Assembly: GCA_964443875.1 (NCBI GenBank)
Contig: CAYUET010000042.1
Span: 1 to 18,651 of the forward strand
Origin: CAYUET01 sp964443875
Lineage (GTDB): Bacteria > Auribacterota > JAFGBW01
Direction of reading: 5' to 3'
Length of the DNA stretch: 18,651 bases
Of this stretch, positions 1-8,205 are shown piece after piece. A program made the translations under genes and the position numbers. The notes beneath the pieces are model-generated. The model made no database searches. It was not told the DNA's origin and saw only the letters and a list, made by a program, of their open reading frames with translations. Each line of letters begins with the position of its first letter. Positions within the stretch are counted from its first letter, which is position 1.

Positions 1-27
1 AAGGATTCGATCGATAAGGCCGCATAA
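1..27 (+). CDS. Possible C-terminal tail of an upstream gene (partial)
   Basis: Reading frame 1 is open from the window edge and ends at a TAA at 25-27, giving the tail KDSIDKAA. The GC content here is higher than in the bases that follow, which fits the end of a coding region. Frame 2 also runs open for ten codons, so the choice rests on composition and amino-acid plausibility only. Nothing can be said about function. Confidence 0.3.
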   Translation, partial: KDSIDKAA

Positions 28-41
28 AAATTAAATAGACA

Positions 42-69
42 AATAAATTTATTAATAATAAATTTATTA
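42..69 (+). promoter_or_regulatory. Tandem AT-only palindromes just upstream of the first gene
   Basis: The 13-mer AATAAATTTATTA occurs at 42-54 and again at 57-69, ending one base before the ATG at 71. The first 12 bases of each copy form a perfect palindrome, and the two copies are 15 bases apart. There is no Shine-Dalgarno between them and the ATG. This could be an operator, an AT-rich promoter/UP region, or simply low-complexity sequence. Function is inferred only from position and symmetry. Confidence 0.3.
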
Positions 70-70
70 T

Positions 71-1105
71 ATGAAAAAAATTTATTCGATATGCATATTT
101 ATAGTTTTATGTATATTTTCAGTGGAGGGAAGAGAAGAATTAAGTCCCGAGCTTGATTTGCTAAGTGAGCTAAAAAAGCTTGTCAGCATTAGCAATGATG
201 AAAAGATTCGTCAACTGTTTCCATTTCCTTTTGCGGATCCTCAAAAGTATCAGAGGGAAATATATTCCTATGAGCAATTGGTGCCACAAGATCATATGGT
301 CTTTATTAAATTGCTTAATGAATTATTAGACAGAAAAGAAACTCAATACAGACCTTACATAAATAAACAAGAATCGAATTTATTGACTCCGAAGCAGTTA
401 TTTGATTATTTTGAAGATCTTTTTATAAAGAAAGAATTTACTTTTCAGAATGGTGATATTTTATTTTTATTGCCGCATTCCGAGGAATCCTATGCTTATG
501 CTTCTATTGTTAAGGATTCTTATTCCTGTGGTTATTTTATTATTATAGAAGATGATAAAATTTATGTTTTGATGCTGAGGTACGGCAATCATCTTCAAAA
601 GATTCCCCTCTATAAAGTTTTGGTTGGTATGGGGGAATATATTAGTCGATTTGCCATTTATCGCTATAATAAAAAATTTGATCTTGATGAATTAAATTAT
701 ATTTTGCCTTATGTTAGTCGAAAATCTGAACAGATTTTGTATGATTCTTGTTTTTTTAATCATGTCCGGATTGAGTCACCAGAAAAATTTTTCACGAAGC
801 CTAAATATTATTATGATATGGAATTCATCTATTCAATTTATCGTTATGTTCTTCAAAATGATGAGTTTGATGCCAGACAAGATACTTCTTTAAATGCTAT
901 AATTAAAGCTAATACAAAGGATGAGGAATCTTTTATAGGAATTTTGTCAAATGCATTTATGACTTCAAAATCAACGAGAGATCAGAATTTAATCCTTCCG
1001 AAAACGATTACTTTTTCAAAAGATTTTTCTCAGATTGCTGCTATGGGTGCTAATATTCCAGTTAATGAAACATTTGAAAAATATTCAGATTCCATTTCGG
1101 AATAG
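71..1105 (+). CDS. Secreted or membrane-anchored protein of unknown function
   Basis: This 344-residue protein has an N-terminal hydrophobic stretch after MKKIY (about residues 4-19) that looks like a signal peptide, so it is probably exported. I do not recognise a family. The middle (about residues 130-200) contains a GDILFL motif, a hydrophobic ASIV strand, a second strand pair around IYVLML, and a later FAIYR strand. That order faintly resembles permuted NlpC/P60 (YiiX-like) proteins, but the expected His in the strand after GDI is absent, so this is only a weak idea. The gene is very AT-rich, like the two that follow. Its 3' end overlaps the next gene's ATG by 41 bases. The ATG at 71 has no clear ribosome binding site. 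Co-location with a glycosyltransferase suggests an envelope role, by context only. Confidence 0.6.
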   Translation: MKKIYSICIFIVLCIFSVEGREELSPELDLLSELKKLVSISNDEKIRQLFPFPFADPQKYQREIYSYEQLVPQDHMVFIKLLNELLDRKETQYRPYINKQESNLLTPKQLFDYFEDLFIKKEFTFQNGDILFLLPHSEESYAYASIVKDSYSCGYFIIIEDDKIYVLMLRYGNHLQKIPLYKVLVGMGEYISRFAIYRYNKKFDLDELNYILPYVSRKSEQILYDSCFFNHVRIESPEKFFTKPKYYYDMEFIYSIYRYVLQNDEFDARQDTSLNAIIKANTKDEESFIGILSNAFMTSKSTRDQNLILPKTITFSKDFSQIAAMGANIPVNETFEKYSDSISE

Positions 1106-2771
1106 TGTATTATGGCTGATAATATTTTTTGCAGCTTGTTCTGTAAGATTGTATTTATTTCATCATTCTATTCTTCCCTCCGGCTTATACCCTCCCTTAC
1201 CTATTGATGATGGCTGGTATGATTTGCGTTATGGGGTTTTATGGGCAAACAAACTTTTGGATTTTTATCCTTCCGCTTTTATTTTTCCAGCACGTGAAAC
1301 CTATGGCTGGATCATTGGTAATTTACTGAAATTTTTTCCTTCTGTTTCTTATATTATCATTTACTTTCAAATAGGCGTCAGTTGTGCGGCCTTGCTTTCC
1401 CTGAAGCGTTTATGCACTCTCGTTTTTAATCCTTTTTCAGGATGGATAGCCGTTTTTTTATGGGGTTTTTATGGCTTATCCATTCTTTATGATGTTCAGA
1501 TTTTAAAGTATTCCTTGATCCTCTCGTGTTTAATCATCACTTTAGATTTTTATTATCAGGCCTTTTTTCATGGCCGTTTCTGGAATTACATTTTTTTTAT
1601 TTTCTTTACCATTTGTCTTCTTTGTCTCCGGTTGGAATATTCCCCGGTTATACTATGGCTTTTTTTATCTTTTTTTTATAAAAAAATTAAATTCAGACCT
1701 TTTTTAATTCTTGGAATTTTATTCTTAATCTCAATTTTAATTGTTTTGTCTCCATCTTTTTATAAAACTCATCTTGGAATTCATGCTTATATGGGGAATT
1801 CGATTCATTCCATCGGCCGATTTATGGATATACCCGCAATATTGCCTAATACTTCGGGCCATGTTGCCTGTGCAAGTGAGTTGGAGCCGCTTTTAAGAGA
1901 ACGGTTTGAACAATATAGGTTTTTAAATAATTTTTGGCTTCAAAAAACACTGGATATCATCATTAATAATCCATTGAATTTTTTAAGACTTACTTTGAGA
2001 AAATTTTTCACCTTGATTTCAAAAGATGAAGATTCTACTGCCTTAAGAGTTGATTATATTTCGTGTTTTTCTTCAGTTTTTAAATACCCCTGGTTTAATT
2101 TTCAGTTGATTTTTATTCTAGCTTTTCCGGCTATGGTATTCAGCATGAGAAATAAAAAAACAACAGCTTTATTTATTGTGATATTTTTTATTTCGTTGTG
2201 CATGATATTAACGATAACGGCAAAACCTTATCGTTTGCAACTGGTACCTGTTTTATGTTGTTTTGCAGCCTATGGATTTCATCTGGTTGTTAAACAGAAA
2301 AAAATATTATTTTTCTTTGTTTTTTCCTTTTTAGGCTATTTGCTTACATTTTTACCCAATTCAAATGCCATGATTTCCGCTGAAAATAGTAGTAATTATT
2401 TTGATTTTGAACAAAGAAAGATAGATTGTTCTAAAAAAAATGATTTAAAATTCAAAAATTTTTTACTAGAGCCTGATCAATTCATGCCCCAAGAGTTGTA
2501 TTTATTAGGGAGACAATTTTTTGATGCGGAATGCTATGAGGATGCCAGTCTGATTTTTCATTATTTGCTGGATCACAGACAAAAGGATTCAATTGAAATG
2601 AATATGGTTGTTAGAAGTTTAATACTATGTTACATAAATTTAAAAAGAGTTATTAAAGCGGAACAATTATTAAATCAATATGATTCGGTATATCATAAGG
2701 ATTTAAAAGATTTAATTTTAAAAAATCAGACCATAAAAAAAAGAATTTTAACAGTTGAGCTTTATCAGTGA
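1065..2771 (+). CDS. GT-C fold (PMT/ArnT-like, GT39-type) membrane glycosyltransferase with helical repeat tail
   Basis: This is a 568-residue polytopic membrane protein with about 11 hydrophobic segments up to about residue 425. After the first span comes IDDGWYD, with D48-D49. This is the position of the catalytic acidic motif in the first periplasmic loop of GT-C enzymes, which use polyprenyl-phosphate sugars. Other family-like features are a YMGNS motif in the large loop, a conserved-looking amphipathic stretch of NNPLNFLRL type before a charged RKFF, and the late RLQLVPVL span. The last ~140 residues are soluble and helical, with TPR-like pairs (for example ELYLLGRQFFDAECYEDAS). The ATG at 1065 overlaps the previous gene by 41 bases; a TTG at 1035 in the same frame is less likely. 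The stop overlaps the next GTG. Sugar donor and acceptor cannot be told from sequence. Confidence 0.68.
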   Translation: MKHLKNIQIPFRNSVLWLIIFFAACSVRLYLFHHSILPSGLYPPLPIDDGWYDLRYGVLWANKLLDFYPSAFIFPARETYGWIIGNLLKFFPSVSYIIIYFQIGVSCAALLSLKRLCTLVFNPFSGWIAVFLWGFYGLSILYDVQILKYSLILSCLIITLDFYYQAFFHGRFWNYIFFIFFTICLLCLRLEYSPVILWLFLSFFYKKIKFRPFLILGILFLISILIVLSPSFYKTHLGIHAYMGNSIHSIGRFMDIPAILPNTSGHVACASELEPLLRERFEQYRFLNNFWLQKTLDIIINNPLNFLRLTLRKFFTLISKDEDSTALRVDYISCFSSVFKYPWFNFQLIFILAFPAMVFSMRNKKTTALFIVIFFISLCMILTITAKPYRLQLVPVLCCFAAYGFHLVVKQKKILFFFVFSFLGYLLTFLPNSNAMISAENSSNYFDFEQRKIDCSKKNDLKFKNFLLEPDQFMPQELYLLGRQFFDAECYEDASLIFHYLLDHRQKDSIEMNMVVRSLILCYINLKRVIKAEQLLNQYDSVYHKDLKDLILKNQTIKKRILTVELYQ

Positions 2772-4267
2772 AAAATAGTCATGTATCCTTGAATGATAAT
2801 TCTATTCTTATATCCGCTTTACAGCAATCATTACCTCTTTTAAACATTAAAATACGATTGTTGGAAGGGCTTTCCTTACAGAACACGGTAATTAATGAAT
2901 TGAAATGTCATGATTCAAAAATCAATAATTGTGTTTTTGATAAAGTGAAATTTATAAAATGTAAATTTAATTTAAATTCTTTTATGCATAATGCCTTTTC
3001 AGACTGTCTTTTTATTGAATGTAATTTTAATTTCATCAATTTTCATGACAATAAGTTTACGAAGACTTCATTTGAGATGAATTCTTTTCAGGATGTCTCG
3101 TTTGAAAAAAATCTTTTTTCCACATTGAAAATGGAAAAAAATAAGTTTGAATATTCTTTATTTGAGGAATGTCAATTTTCTCAGTGCCTTATTTCTCAGA
3201 ATTTATTTTTAAATATATGGATACAAAATGCGGATTCAAACGAAACAGAGTTTGTGGAGAATGATTTAACTGAGGTTAGTATTGAAAAAAGTAATTTTAA
3301 ACAAACTTTATTTCAAAAGATTTCATGGAATAAAGTTTTGTTAAAAAAGTGTTCCTTTGAAAATTTGAATTATAATTTAAATTCTTTTAAAAGAGTGCGG
3401 CTGAGAAAGAATACTGGGATTCCGGAAGAAATTCAGGAATTGGTTATAAAGGGTAAAGGCAGTCTTAAGCCCTTTGTAAACCGATGCTTTGAAAATATTT
3501 ATTTCAGGATTTTTAGTTTGTTTTTTTTGTTCAGTGGTATTTTAATTTCATTGTATATTTCTTATTCTCCTGATTGTTTTGTATCAAGATTACTGCTTAA
3601 AGAGCTGATATGGGATTATGATTATAATTATTTTGTCAAACATAAGGACAATTTGTCTATTGCTTTGGATTTGATCATCAGGCCCTTCAATGCTGAAGAA
3701 GAGGCGATTTTTAAAGAGATTTTTCTTCAAAGGCAGGATCCTCGGTATAAAAAATTTTACTTTTATTTTAATTCCCCTTCCTGGATTCCTGATCGTACCA
3801 AAACTGCGAAGGAAGAACTGAATCAATATGTTAAAAATGAATATCTTAATTTTGTTCCTTTATGGTCTTCTCTCTTAGAAAAAGAAAGCAGTGTTAGACG
3901 TGGCTTTAAATTTTATACCTGGTTGATTAATCAAACATTGAATCACGAGATGTCTTCATCTGTTTATATGAACGTTTTGAAAAAAATTTTACATTACATT
4001 CCTTCAAAAAATAGAGAAGAAATTCATCGTTCATTGATTTTTATAACATTACAAAAACAGTATTTTGAAATTTTATATGATATTACTGAATCTTATATTT
4101 TTCTTTACAATCCTGGATTGGAATTTTTTGAGAATTTGATTATTGAATTATCCAAATATAAATCAGGTGAAACTGAAAAAATTAAATATTTTTTACTTTC
4201 TCTATTAAAAAGAGATCCGAACAATGATAAACAATATCTGATAGAGACTATCAAAAATACCTGGTAG
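2768..4267 (+). CDS. Pentapeptide-repeat solenoid with one membrane span and a C-terminal helical domain
   Basis: Residues about 31-215 form a run of roughly 37 consecutive pentapeptide repeats. A hydrophobic residue, mostly Phe, stays in strict register (F57, F62, F67, F72, F77 and so on), as in a right-handed quadrilateral beta-helix. The consensus is xF/LxxN/C rather than the common A(D/N)Lxx. A Lys/Arg-rich linker follows, then one membrane span at about 246-266. Next are about 235 residues rich in aromatic and charged helices, with no family I recognise. There is no signal peptide, so the solenoid is probably cytoplasmic and the C-terminal part periplasmic. The start is a GTG whose last two bases begin the TGA of the preceding gene, suggesting translational coupling. 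No Met occurs upstream of the repeats. Role unknown; it may scaffold the glycosyltransferase encoded just before it. Confidence 0.72.
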   Translation: MKNSHVSLNDNSILISALQQSLPLLNIKIRLLEGLSLQNTVINELKCHDSKINNCVFDKVKFIKCKFNLNSFMHNAFSDCLFIECNFNFINFHDNKFTKTSFEMNSFQDVSFEKNLFSTLKMEKNKFEYSLFEECQFSQCLISQNLFLNIWIQNADSNETEFVENDLTEVSIEKSNFKQTLFQKISWNKVLLKKCSFENLNYNLNSFKRVRLRKNTGIPEEIQELVIKGKGSLKPFVNRCFENIYFRIFSLFFLFSGILISLYISYSPDCFVSRLLLKELIWDYDYNYFVKHKDNLSIALDLIIRPFNAEEEAIFKEIFLQRQDPRYKKFYFYFNSPSWIPDRTKTAKEELNQYVKNEYLNFVPLWSSLLEKESSVRRGFKFYTWLINQTLNHEMSSSVYMNVLKKILHYIPSKNREEIHRSLIFITLQKQYFEILYDITESYIFLYNPGLEFFENLIIELSKYKSGETEKIKYFLLSLLKRDPNNDKQYLIETIKNTW

Positions 4268-4298
4268 AATTTCCAATCTTTTATGAAAGAATGATTCG

Positions 4299-5438
4299 AT
4301 GAAACTGGCGTTATATGCGGGAAACGGGGTTGCTTCCCCTTATATCATTGATTCCTGCAGGAGGGCGTTTCTGGAATTGGGGCATGAGGTGCTGATTGTT
4401 CCTCTCAACCAGAATCCGCAGAGCATTTTTCTATGGAAAAAGAAATTTGATGCGGATTGGGTGATTGCCCTTGACCACACGGGGATTGATGACAAGGAAT
4501 GTGAAAAATTCGGACAAAGATACTGTTCCTGGTTCGTGGATTTTCCCTATTATTTTATTACGGAAGATCAGGTAAATCCTTTTCATATTCCTTTGGTCAG
4601 CGATACGGCATTCAGAGATCCTCTTTCGAGGATGGGCTTTAATTCCATGCTTCATTGTCCGCTGGCTTATGACCCTGACCTTTTTTATAAGGAAGATCTT
4701 CTGCCGGGATATGAAAGACTGGAGGTCTGTTTTGTAGGGAGTTCTTTTGAGACTCAGGAAGAAATGAATGCTTATAGAAAAAAGGTTTTTAATTCCGCGG
4801 TCAATCAGCTGATCGACAGTACGATTACGCTTATGCAGCTTAAACGAAATCTTTGCCTCTGGGAGGCTTTAAAGGAAATTGAAGCGGCTTCGGGAGTTCC
4901 CTGCTTCAGCCGTCTTAAGGCTGAAAACCTTGGGGGAATTATTCATTTTGTCGACAGAGAAGTGGACGCCTTGCGCAAAATGGAGGTAATGGAAGCTTTA
5001 TTGCCTTTGAATATTAAAGTTTATGGGGATCAGGGCTGGCTCAAATTCCTTGAAAAACGTTCCATATACAGGGGGGCAGTGAAATATGGACCTGAGCTTG
5101 CCCATATTTACCGGAAGACAAAAGTCAACATCGTGTTGACCAGACCCCAGATCGGAAAAGGAGTGAATCAGAGAGTGTTTGATATTCCGGCTTGCGGAGG
5201 GTTTATGCTCTGTGATTACCGGGATGAACTGAAAACCCTTTTCCCGGAAATCTGGGAGAGGATTTCTTTTAAAACAGTGAAGGAAATGAAAGAGAAAACA
5301 CAATATTTTCTCGATAATGAGACAGAACGGCTTGACCTCGCTTATGAACTAAATCAATTAATCTCCCCGCAGACTTATAAAAACCGCATGAAGAAGCTTA
5401 CGGATCAGCTTGAGGTGTTGCTTAAAATTTCTTCATAG
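4299..5438 (+). CDS. CgeB-like glycosyltransferase
   Basis: This 379-residue soluble protein has two Rossmann-like halves, as in GT-B enzymes of the CgeB / 'glycosyltransferase family 1-like' group. The N-terminal half (about 1-130) opens with a short beta-strand (KLALYAG). It includes the SWFVDFPYYF stretch typical of this group, where the chain describes a companion that 'sees' the name or host. The C-terminal half carries the diagnostic motif NIVLTRPQIGKGVNQRVFD, followed by IPACGGFMLCDYRDEL, near residues 270-310. Family members transfer sugars to proteins or surface polymers such as spore coat or flagellar glycans; the substrate here is unknown. It lies 31 bases after the AT-rich trio but has clearly higher GC, so it may have a different origin. 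No strong Shine-Dalgarno is visible at the ATG. Confidence 0.8.
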   Translation: MKLALYAGNGVASPYIIDSCRRAFLELGHEVLIVPLNQNPQSIFLWKKKFDADWVIALDHTGIDDKECEKFGQRYCSWFVDFPYYFITEDQVNPFHIPLVSDTAFRDPLSRMGFNSMLHCPLAYDPDLFYKEDLLPGYERLEVCFVGSSFETQEEMNAYRKKVFNSAVNQLIDSTITLMQLKRNLCLWEALKEIEAASGVPCFSRLKAENLGGIIHFVDREVDALRKMEVMEALLPLNIKVYGDQGWLKFLEKRSIYRGAVKYGPELAHIYRKTKVNIVLTRPQIGKGVNQRVFDIPACGGFMLCDYRDELKTLFPEIWERISFKTVKEMKEKTQYFLDNETERLDLAYELNQLISPQTYKNRMKKLTDQLEVLLKISS

Positions 5439-5598
5439 TCGTTTATGGCGATACAGTTTTTTTTCAGAGTTCCTGTTCAGGAAATAAATAAAGGATATCC
5501 TGTAATTCTTATGGACAAGGACTGATTTTTTAGATTTGTTAATAAAAAAGAAGTTATTTAACCCCCTTAAAAATTTATTCTTATAAGGCAATAGGAGT
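5439..5598. other. Intergenic gap holding a short perfect palindrome
   Basis: This 160-base gap separates the glycosyltransferase from the agmatine deiminase gene. It contains the 14-base perfect palindrome TTCCTGTTCAGGAA at 5470-5483, preceded by a T-run on the plus strand but not followed by one, so it is not a standard intrinsic terminator. The AT-rich stretch near 5530-5580 is a plausible promoter zone, but I cannot fix -35/-10 boxes. AGGAG at 5593-5597 lies one base before the ATG at 5599, which is unusually close for a ribosome binding site. Confidence 0.4.
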
Positions 5599-6633
5599 AT
5601 GGATAAGAGACGTTATTCAATGCCTGCAGAGTGGGCGAAACATCTGGGCACCTTAATCGCTTGGCCGACAAATCCGGAAACCTGGGAAGGAACGGAGACC
5701 GGGATTCAGGCTGCTGTCGCCTTTCTGGGGGCGCAAATCACCCTTCATGAAAATTTGTATGTTTCTGTTAAAGCTTCTGATTCCAAACATTCAATTCTTG
5801 AAAACCTCCGAAGGCACGGGGCTCAGATGGAAAGGGTGACTTTGCTGGATATCCCCAATAATGACAGCTGGACAAGGGATTATGGGCCGAATTATGTCTG
5901 GAGAGAAGAAAACGGAGTAATAACTTACGCTATTAATAACTGGGGGTATAACGCCTGGGGGGGCAAATATCCGCCCTGGACACAGGACAATGACTTTAAA
6001 AATTCTTTTGCGGAGTGGATCGGGTGTGAGGATCTTCGGCAGCCCGGGATGATTCTGGAAGGAGGCTCCATTGAAGTCAACGGCGAGGGAATCGTTTTAA
6101 CCACCAAGAGCTGTCTTCTTAATCCCAACCGCAATCCTTCGCTTTCCCAGGCGGAAATCGAACAAAGACTGAAGAAGTATCTGGGAGTGGAAGAGATTGT
6201 CTGGATTGATGAAGGCATTGCGGGTGATGATACAGACGGACATATTGATGACTTTGTGCGTTTTATTGATGCTAAAAATATTGTCTGCTGTTATGAAGAA
6301 AATCAGAGAGATGAGAATTATAAAGTCCTGGATAAGGCGTATCAAACCCTGCTTCATCACCCGGTGATAAAAAGCAGGGGGATTGCCGTTCATAAGCTTT
6401 CCATGCCCGGTCCAAAATATTTTACTGATTTTCGCATTCCCGCTTCCTATGCGAATTTTTATTTTGTGAATGGCGCTTTGCTGGTGCCTGTGTTTGACGA
6501 TCCCCTGGATGAAAAAGTCATCACCTTTCTTCAATCCTTTCATTCGGACATAAAAGTCAAAGGCATTCCCGGGATTGATTTTGTGAGGGGATTGGGCGGA
6601 ATTCACTGCCTGACTCAGCAGATTTACGGTTAA
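5599..6633 (+). CDS. aguA: Agmatine deiminase (peptidylarginine-deiminase-type family)
   Basis: This enzyme hydrolyses agmatine to N-carbamoylputrescine and ammonia in the cytoplasmic arginine-to-putrescine route. The 344-residue length is close to that of known AguA proteins (about 340-370). Family landmarks are the N-terminal MPAEWAKHLGTLIAWP, the WTRDYGP motif at 91-97, and ILEGGSIEVNGEG near 152-164 (Glu154). GDDTDGHIDD carries His215, and the C-terminal GGIHCLTQQ carries the nucleophilic Cys337. All catalytic positions are present, so it should be active. The usual partner, N-carbamoylputrescine amidase, is not in the window. It heads a compact run of four plus-strand genes, but the neighbours have no obvious polyamine role. 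Related enzymes citrullinate peptides; the agmatine-type motifs favour the present call. Confidence 0.9.
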   Translation: MDKRRYSMPAEWAKHLGTLIAWPTNPETWEGTETGIQAAVAFLGAQITLHENLYVSVKASDSKHSILENLRRHGAQMERVTLLDIPNNDSWTRDYGPNYVWREENGVITYAINNWGYNAWGGKYPPWTQDNDFKNSFAEWIGCEDLRQPGMILEGGSIEVNGEGIVLTTKSCLLNPNRNPSLSQAEIEQRLKKYLGVEEIVWIDEGIAGDDTDGHIDDFVRFIDAKNIVCCYEENQRDENYKVLDKAYQTLLHHPVIKSRGIAVHKLSMPGPKYFTDFRIPASYANFYFVNGALLVPVFDDPLDEKVITFLQSFHSDIKVKGIPGIDFVRGLGGIHCLTQQIYG

Positions 6634-6663
6634 TTATATAACTTCAGCCGGATACTGTTGCCT

Positions 6664-8205
6664 ATGAAAATAATAACCTTTCGTCTTCCTTTCAATCATT
6701 CAGGTGAGGACTATGAGAAAGCTCTAAGTCGGCGCGGGCTTGGAAAGGGGGAGGCCTGGTACCTCATCAAACGAAGCCTGGATGCCCGTCAAAAACATAA
6801 GATTGTATTTGAGTATATGGTGGGCATCGGCGCTGCAGAGCCTCTTCCTCAGGTTACACCTCTTAAAACATCTCTGCCTTTTAAACCGGTTATCGTGGGG
6901 GCAGGTCCGTCCGGTCTTTTTACAGCGTTGAGGCTTCTGGAACACGGAATTCCTTCAATTGTGGTCGAGCAGGGGGAATGCATCAAAGATCGGTCAAAAA
7001 CAATTGCCCGTTTTATCCGGGAAGGGGTGCTGGACGAGCATTCCAATATTTCTTTCGGAGCCGGCGGAGCCGGAACTTTTTCTGATGGTAAACTGATGAC
7101 CCGTATCCGCTCGCCTTACATTCCCTATTTTATGGACACGCTCATCCGTTTCGGCGCCCTGGAGGAAATCCGTTACCTTCATAATCCTCATCTGGGGACT
7201 AATAAAATGCGGGCCATTATTCAGGCCCTGATTCAGTATCTGGAGCAGAACGGAGTGGAGTTTCATTTTAAAACCATCCTGCAGGGGCTCTGCACCCGAG
7301 AGGAAAAGGGAAAAAGAAAGCTATGCGGCATTCTGACTTCAGGCGGGGAAATCAATACGCCTGCCTTGTTTCTGGCCTGCGGTCATTCTGCACGGCCTTT
7401 ATACCGTCTTCTGATGGAGGAAGCTTTTGCCCTGGAGTTCAAGCCTTTTGCTGTCGGGCTTCGGATGGAGCATCCGGCAGAGCTTATTGATCAAATCCAG
7501 TTCGGCTCTCAGGCCGGGCATCCTGTCCTCGGTCATGCGGAGTATAAGCTTGCCTATACCTGGAAGGAAAAAAATCGCGGGGTTTATTCCTTCTGTATGT
7601 GTCCTGGAGGTTATGTGCTGAATGCGGCAACAAGTCATGGGGGGGTAGTCTCCAACGGCATGTCCAACTGGAAGCGTTCAGGAAAGTATTCTAATGCCGC
7701 AGTTGTTGTGAGTGTTTCTGAAAAGGATATACCCGGGAACGATGTCTTTAAAGGGATTGATTTCCAGGATTCCCTTGAAAAATCCTTTGCAAAAGCGGTC
7801 AATAAAGAAAATGACTCCCATTGTCTTCCGGCCATGAGAATGCTTGATTTCATCAGAAACAAGCCCAGCACTTCCCTGCCTGAATCCTCGGCCCTGTGCC
7901 CTGTTTCCGCGTATCCCCTTTACACCCTGTTTCCTGAAGAAATAACTCAGAGTCTTCAAAGCGGATTTAAAATATTTTCAGACAAAATGAAAGGCCTGAT
8001 GAGTTCAGAGGCTCTTCTTCTGGGCGTTGAAAGCCGGACCTCTTCCCCATTAAGAATTTTAAGAGATGAGACTACTCATGAATCCTTAACTGTATCAGGG
8101 GTTTTTCCTCTCGGGGAAGGTGCCGGGTATGCCGGAGGCATTACTTCCTCAGCTGTGGACGGTGTTGCGTCCGCAGATACCTTCAGAAAGAAGATGGAAG
8201 CATGA
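6664..8205 (+). CDS. COG2509-type FAD-dependent dehydrogenase
   Basis: The protein has 513 residues from the ATG at 6664; a TTG at 6658 in the same frame adds only two residues. The N-terminal domain (about 1-70) contains IKRSLDARQK, characteristic of this family, in which a small alpha/beta domain precedes the flavin fold. The FAD-binding dinucleotide motif is GAGPSG at 79-84. A glycine-rich FGAGGAGTFSDGKL follows at about 131-144. The second FAD contact, PLGEGAGYAGGI, lies near the C-terminus. Members are soluble flavoproteins related to geranylgeranyl reductase and BFD-type proteins, and their physiological substrate is generally unknown. It sits 30 bases after aguA and overlaps the next radical-SAM gene by four bases (ATGA), so it is probably cotranscribed and coupled. 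Confidence 0.82.
   Translation: MKIITFRLPFNHSGEDYEKALSRRGLGKGEAWYLIKRSLDARQKHKIVFEYMVGIGAAEPLPQVTPLKTSLPFKPVIVGAGPSGLFTALRLLEHGIPSIVVEQGECIKDRSKTIARFIREGVLDEHSNISFGAGGAGTFSDGKLMTRIRSPYIPYFMDTLIRFGALEEIRYLHNPHLGTNKMRAIIQALIQYLEQNGVEFHFKTILQGLCTREEKGKRKLCGILTSGGEINTPALFLACGHSARPLYRLLMEEAFALEFKPFAVGLRMEHPAELIDQIQFGSQAGHPVLGHAEYKLAYTWKEKNRGVYSFCMCPGGYVLNAATSHGGVVSNGMSNWKRSGKYSNAAVVVSVSEKDIPGNDVFKGIDFQDSLEKSFAKAVNKENDSHCLPAMRMLDFIRNKPSTSLPESSALCPVSAYPLYTLFPEEITQSLQSGFKIFSDKMKGLMSSEALLLGVESRTSSPLRILRDETTHESLTVSGVFPLGEGAGYAGGITSSAVDGVASADTFRKKMEA

Noticed and set aside
5470..5483. TTCCTGTTCAGGAA as an intrinsic terminator
   Set aside because: The stem is short and no T-run follows it on the plus strand; kept only as a palindrome in the intergenic entry.
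5536..5542. TTGTTAA as half of a Rex operator before agmatine deiminase
   Set aside because: No correctly spaced TTAACAA half follows, and AT-rich spacers produce this heptamer easily.
6097..6606. Minus-strand open frame of 169 codons inside agmatine deiminase
   Set aside because: It lies antisense to a gene with all catalytic motifs intact; its composition is that of a shadow frame.
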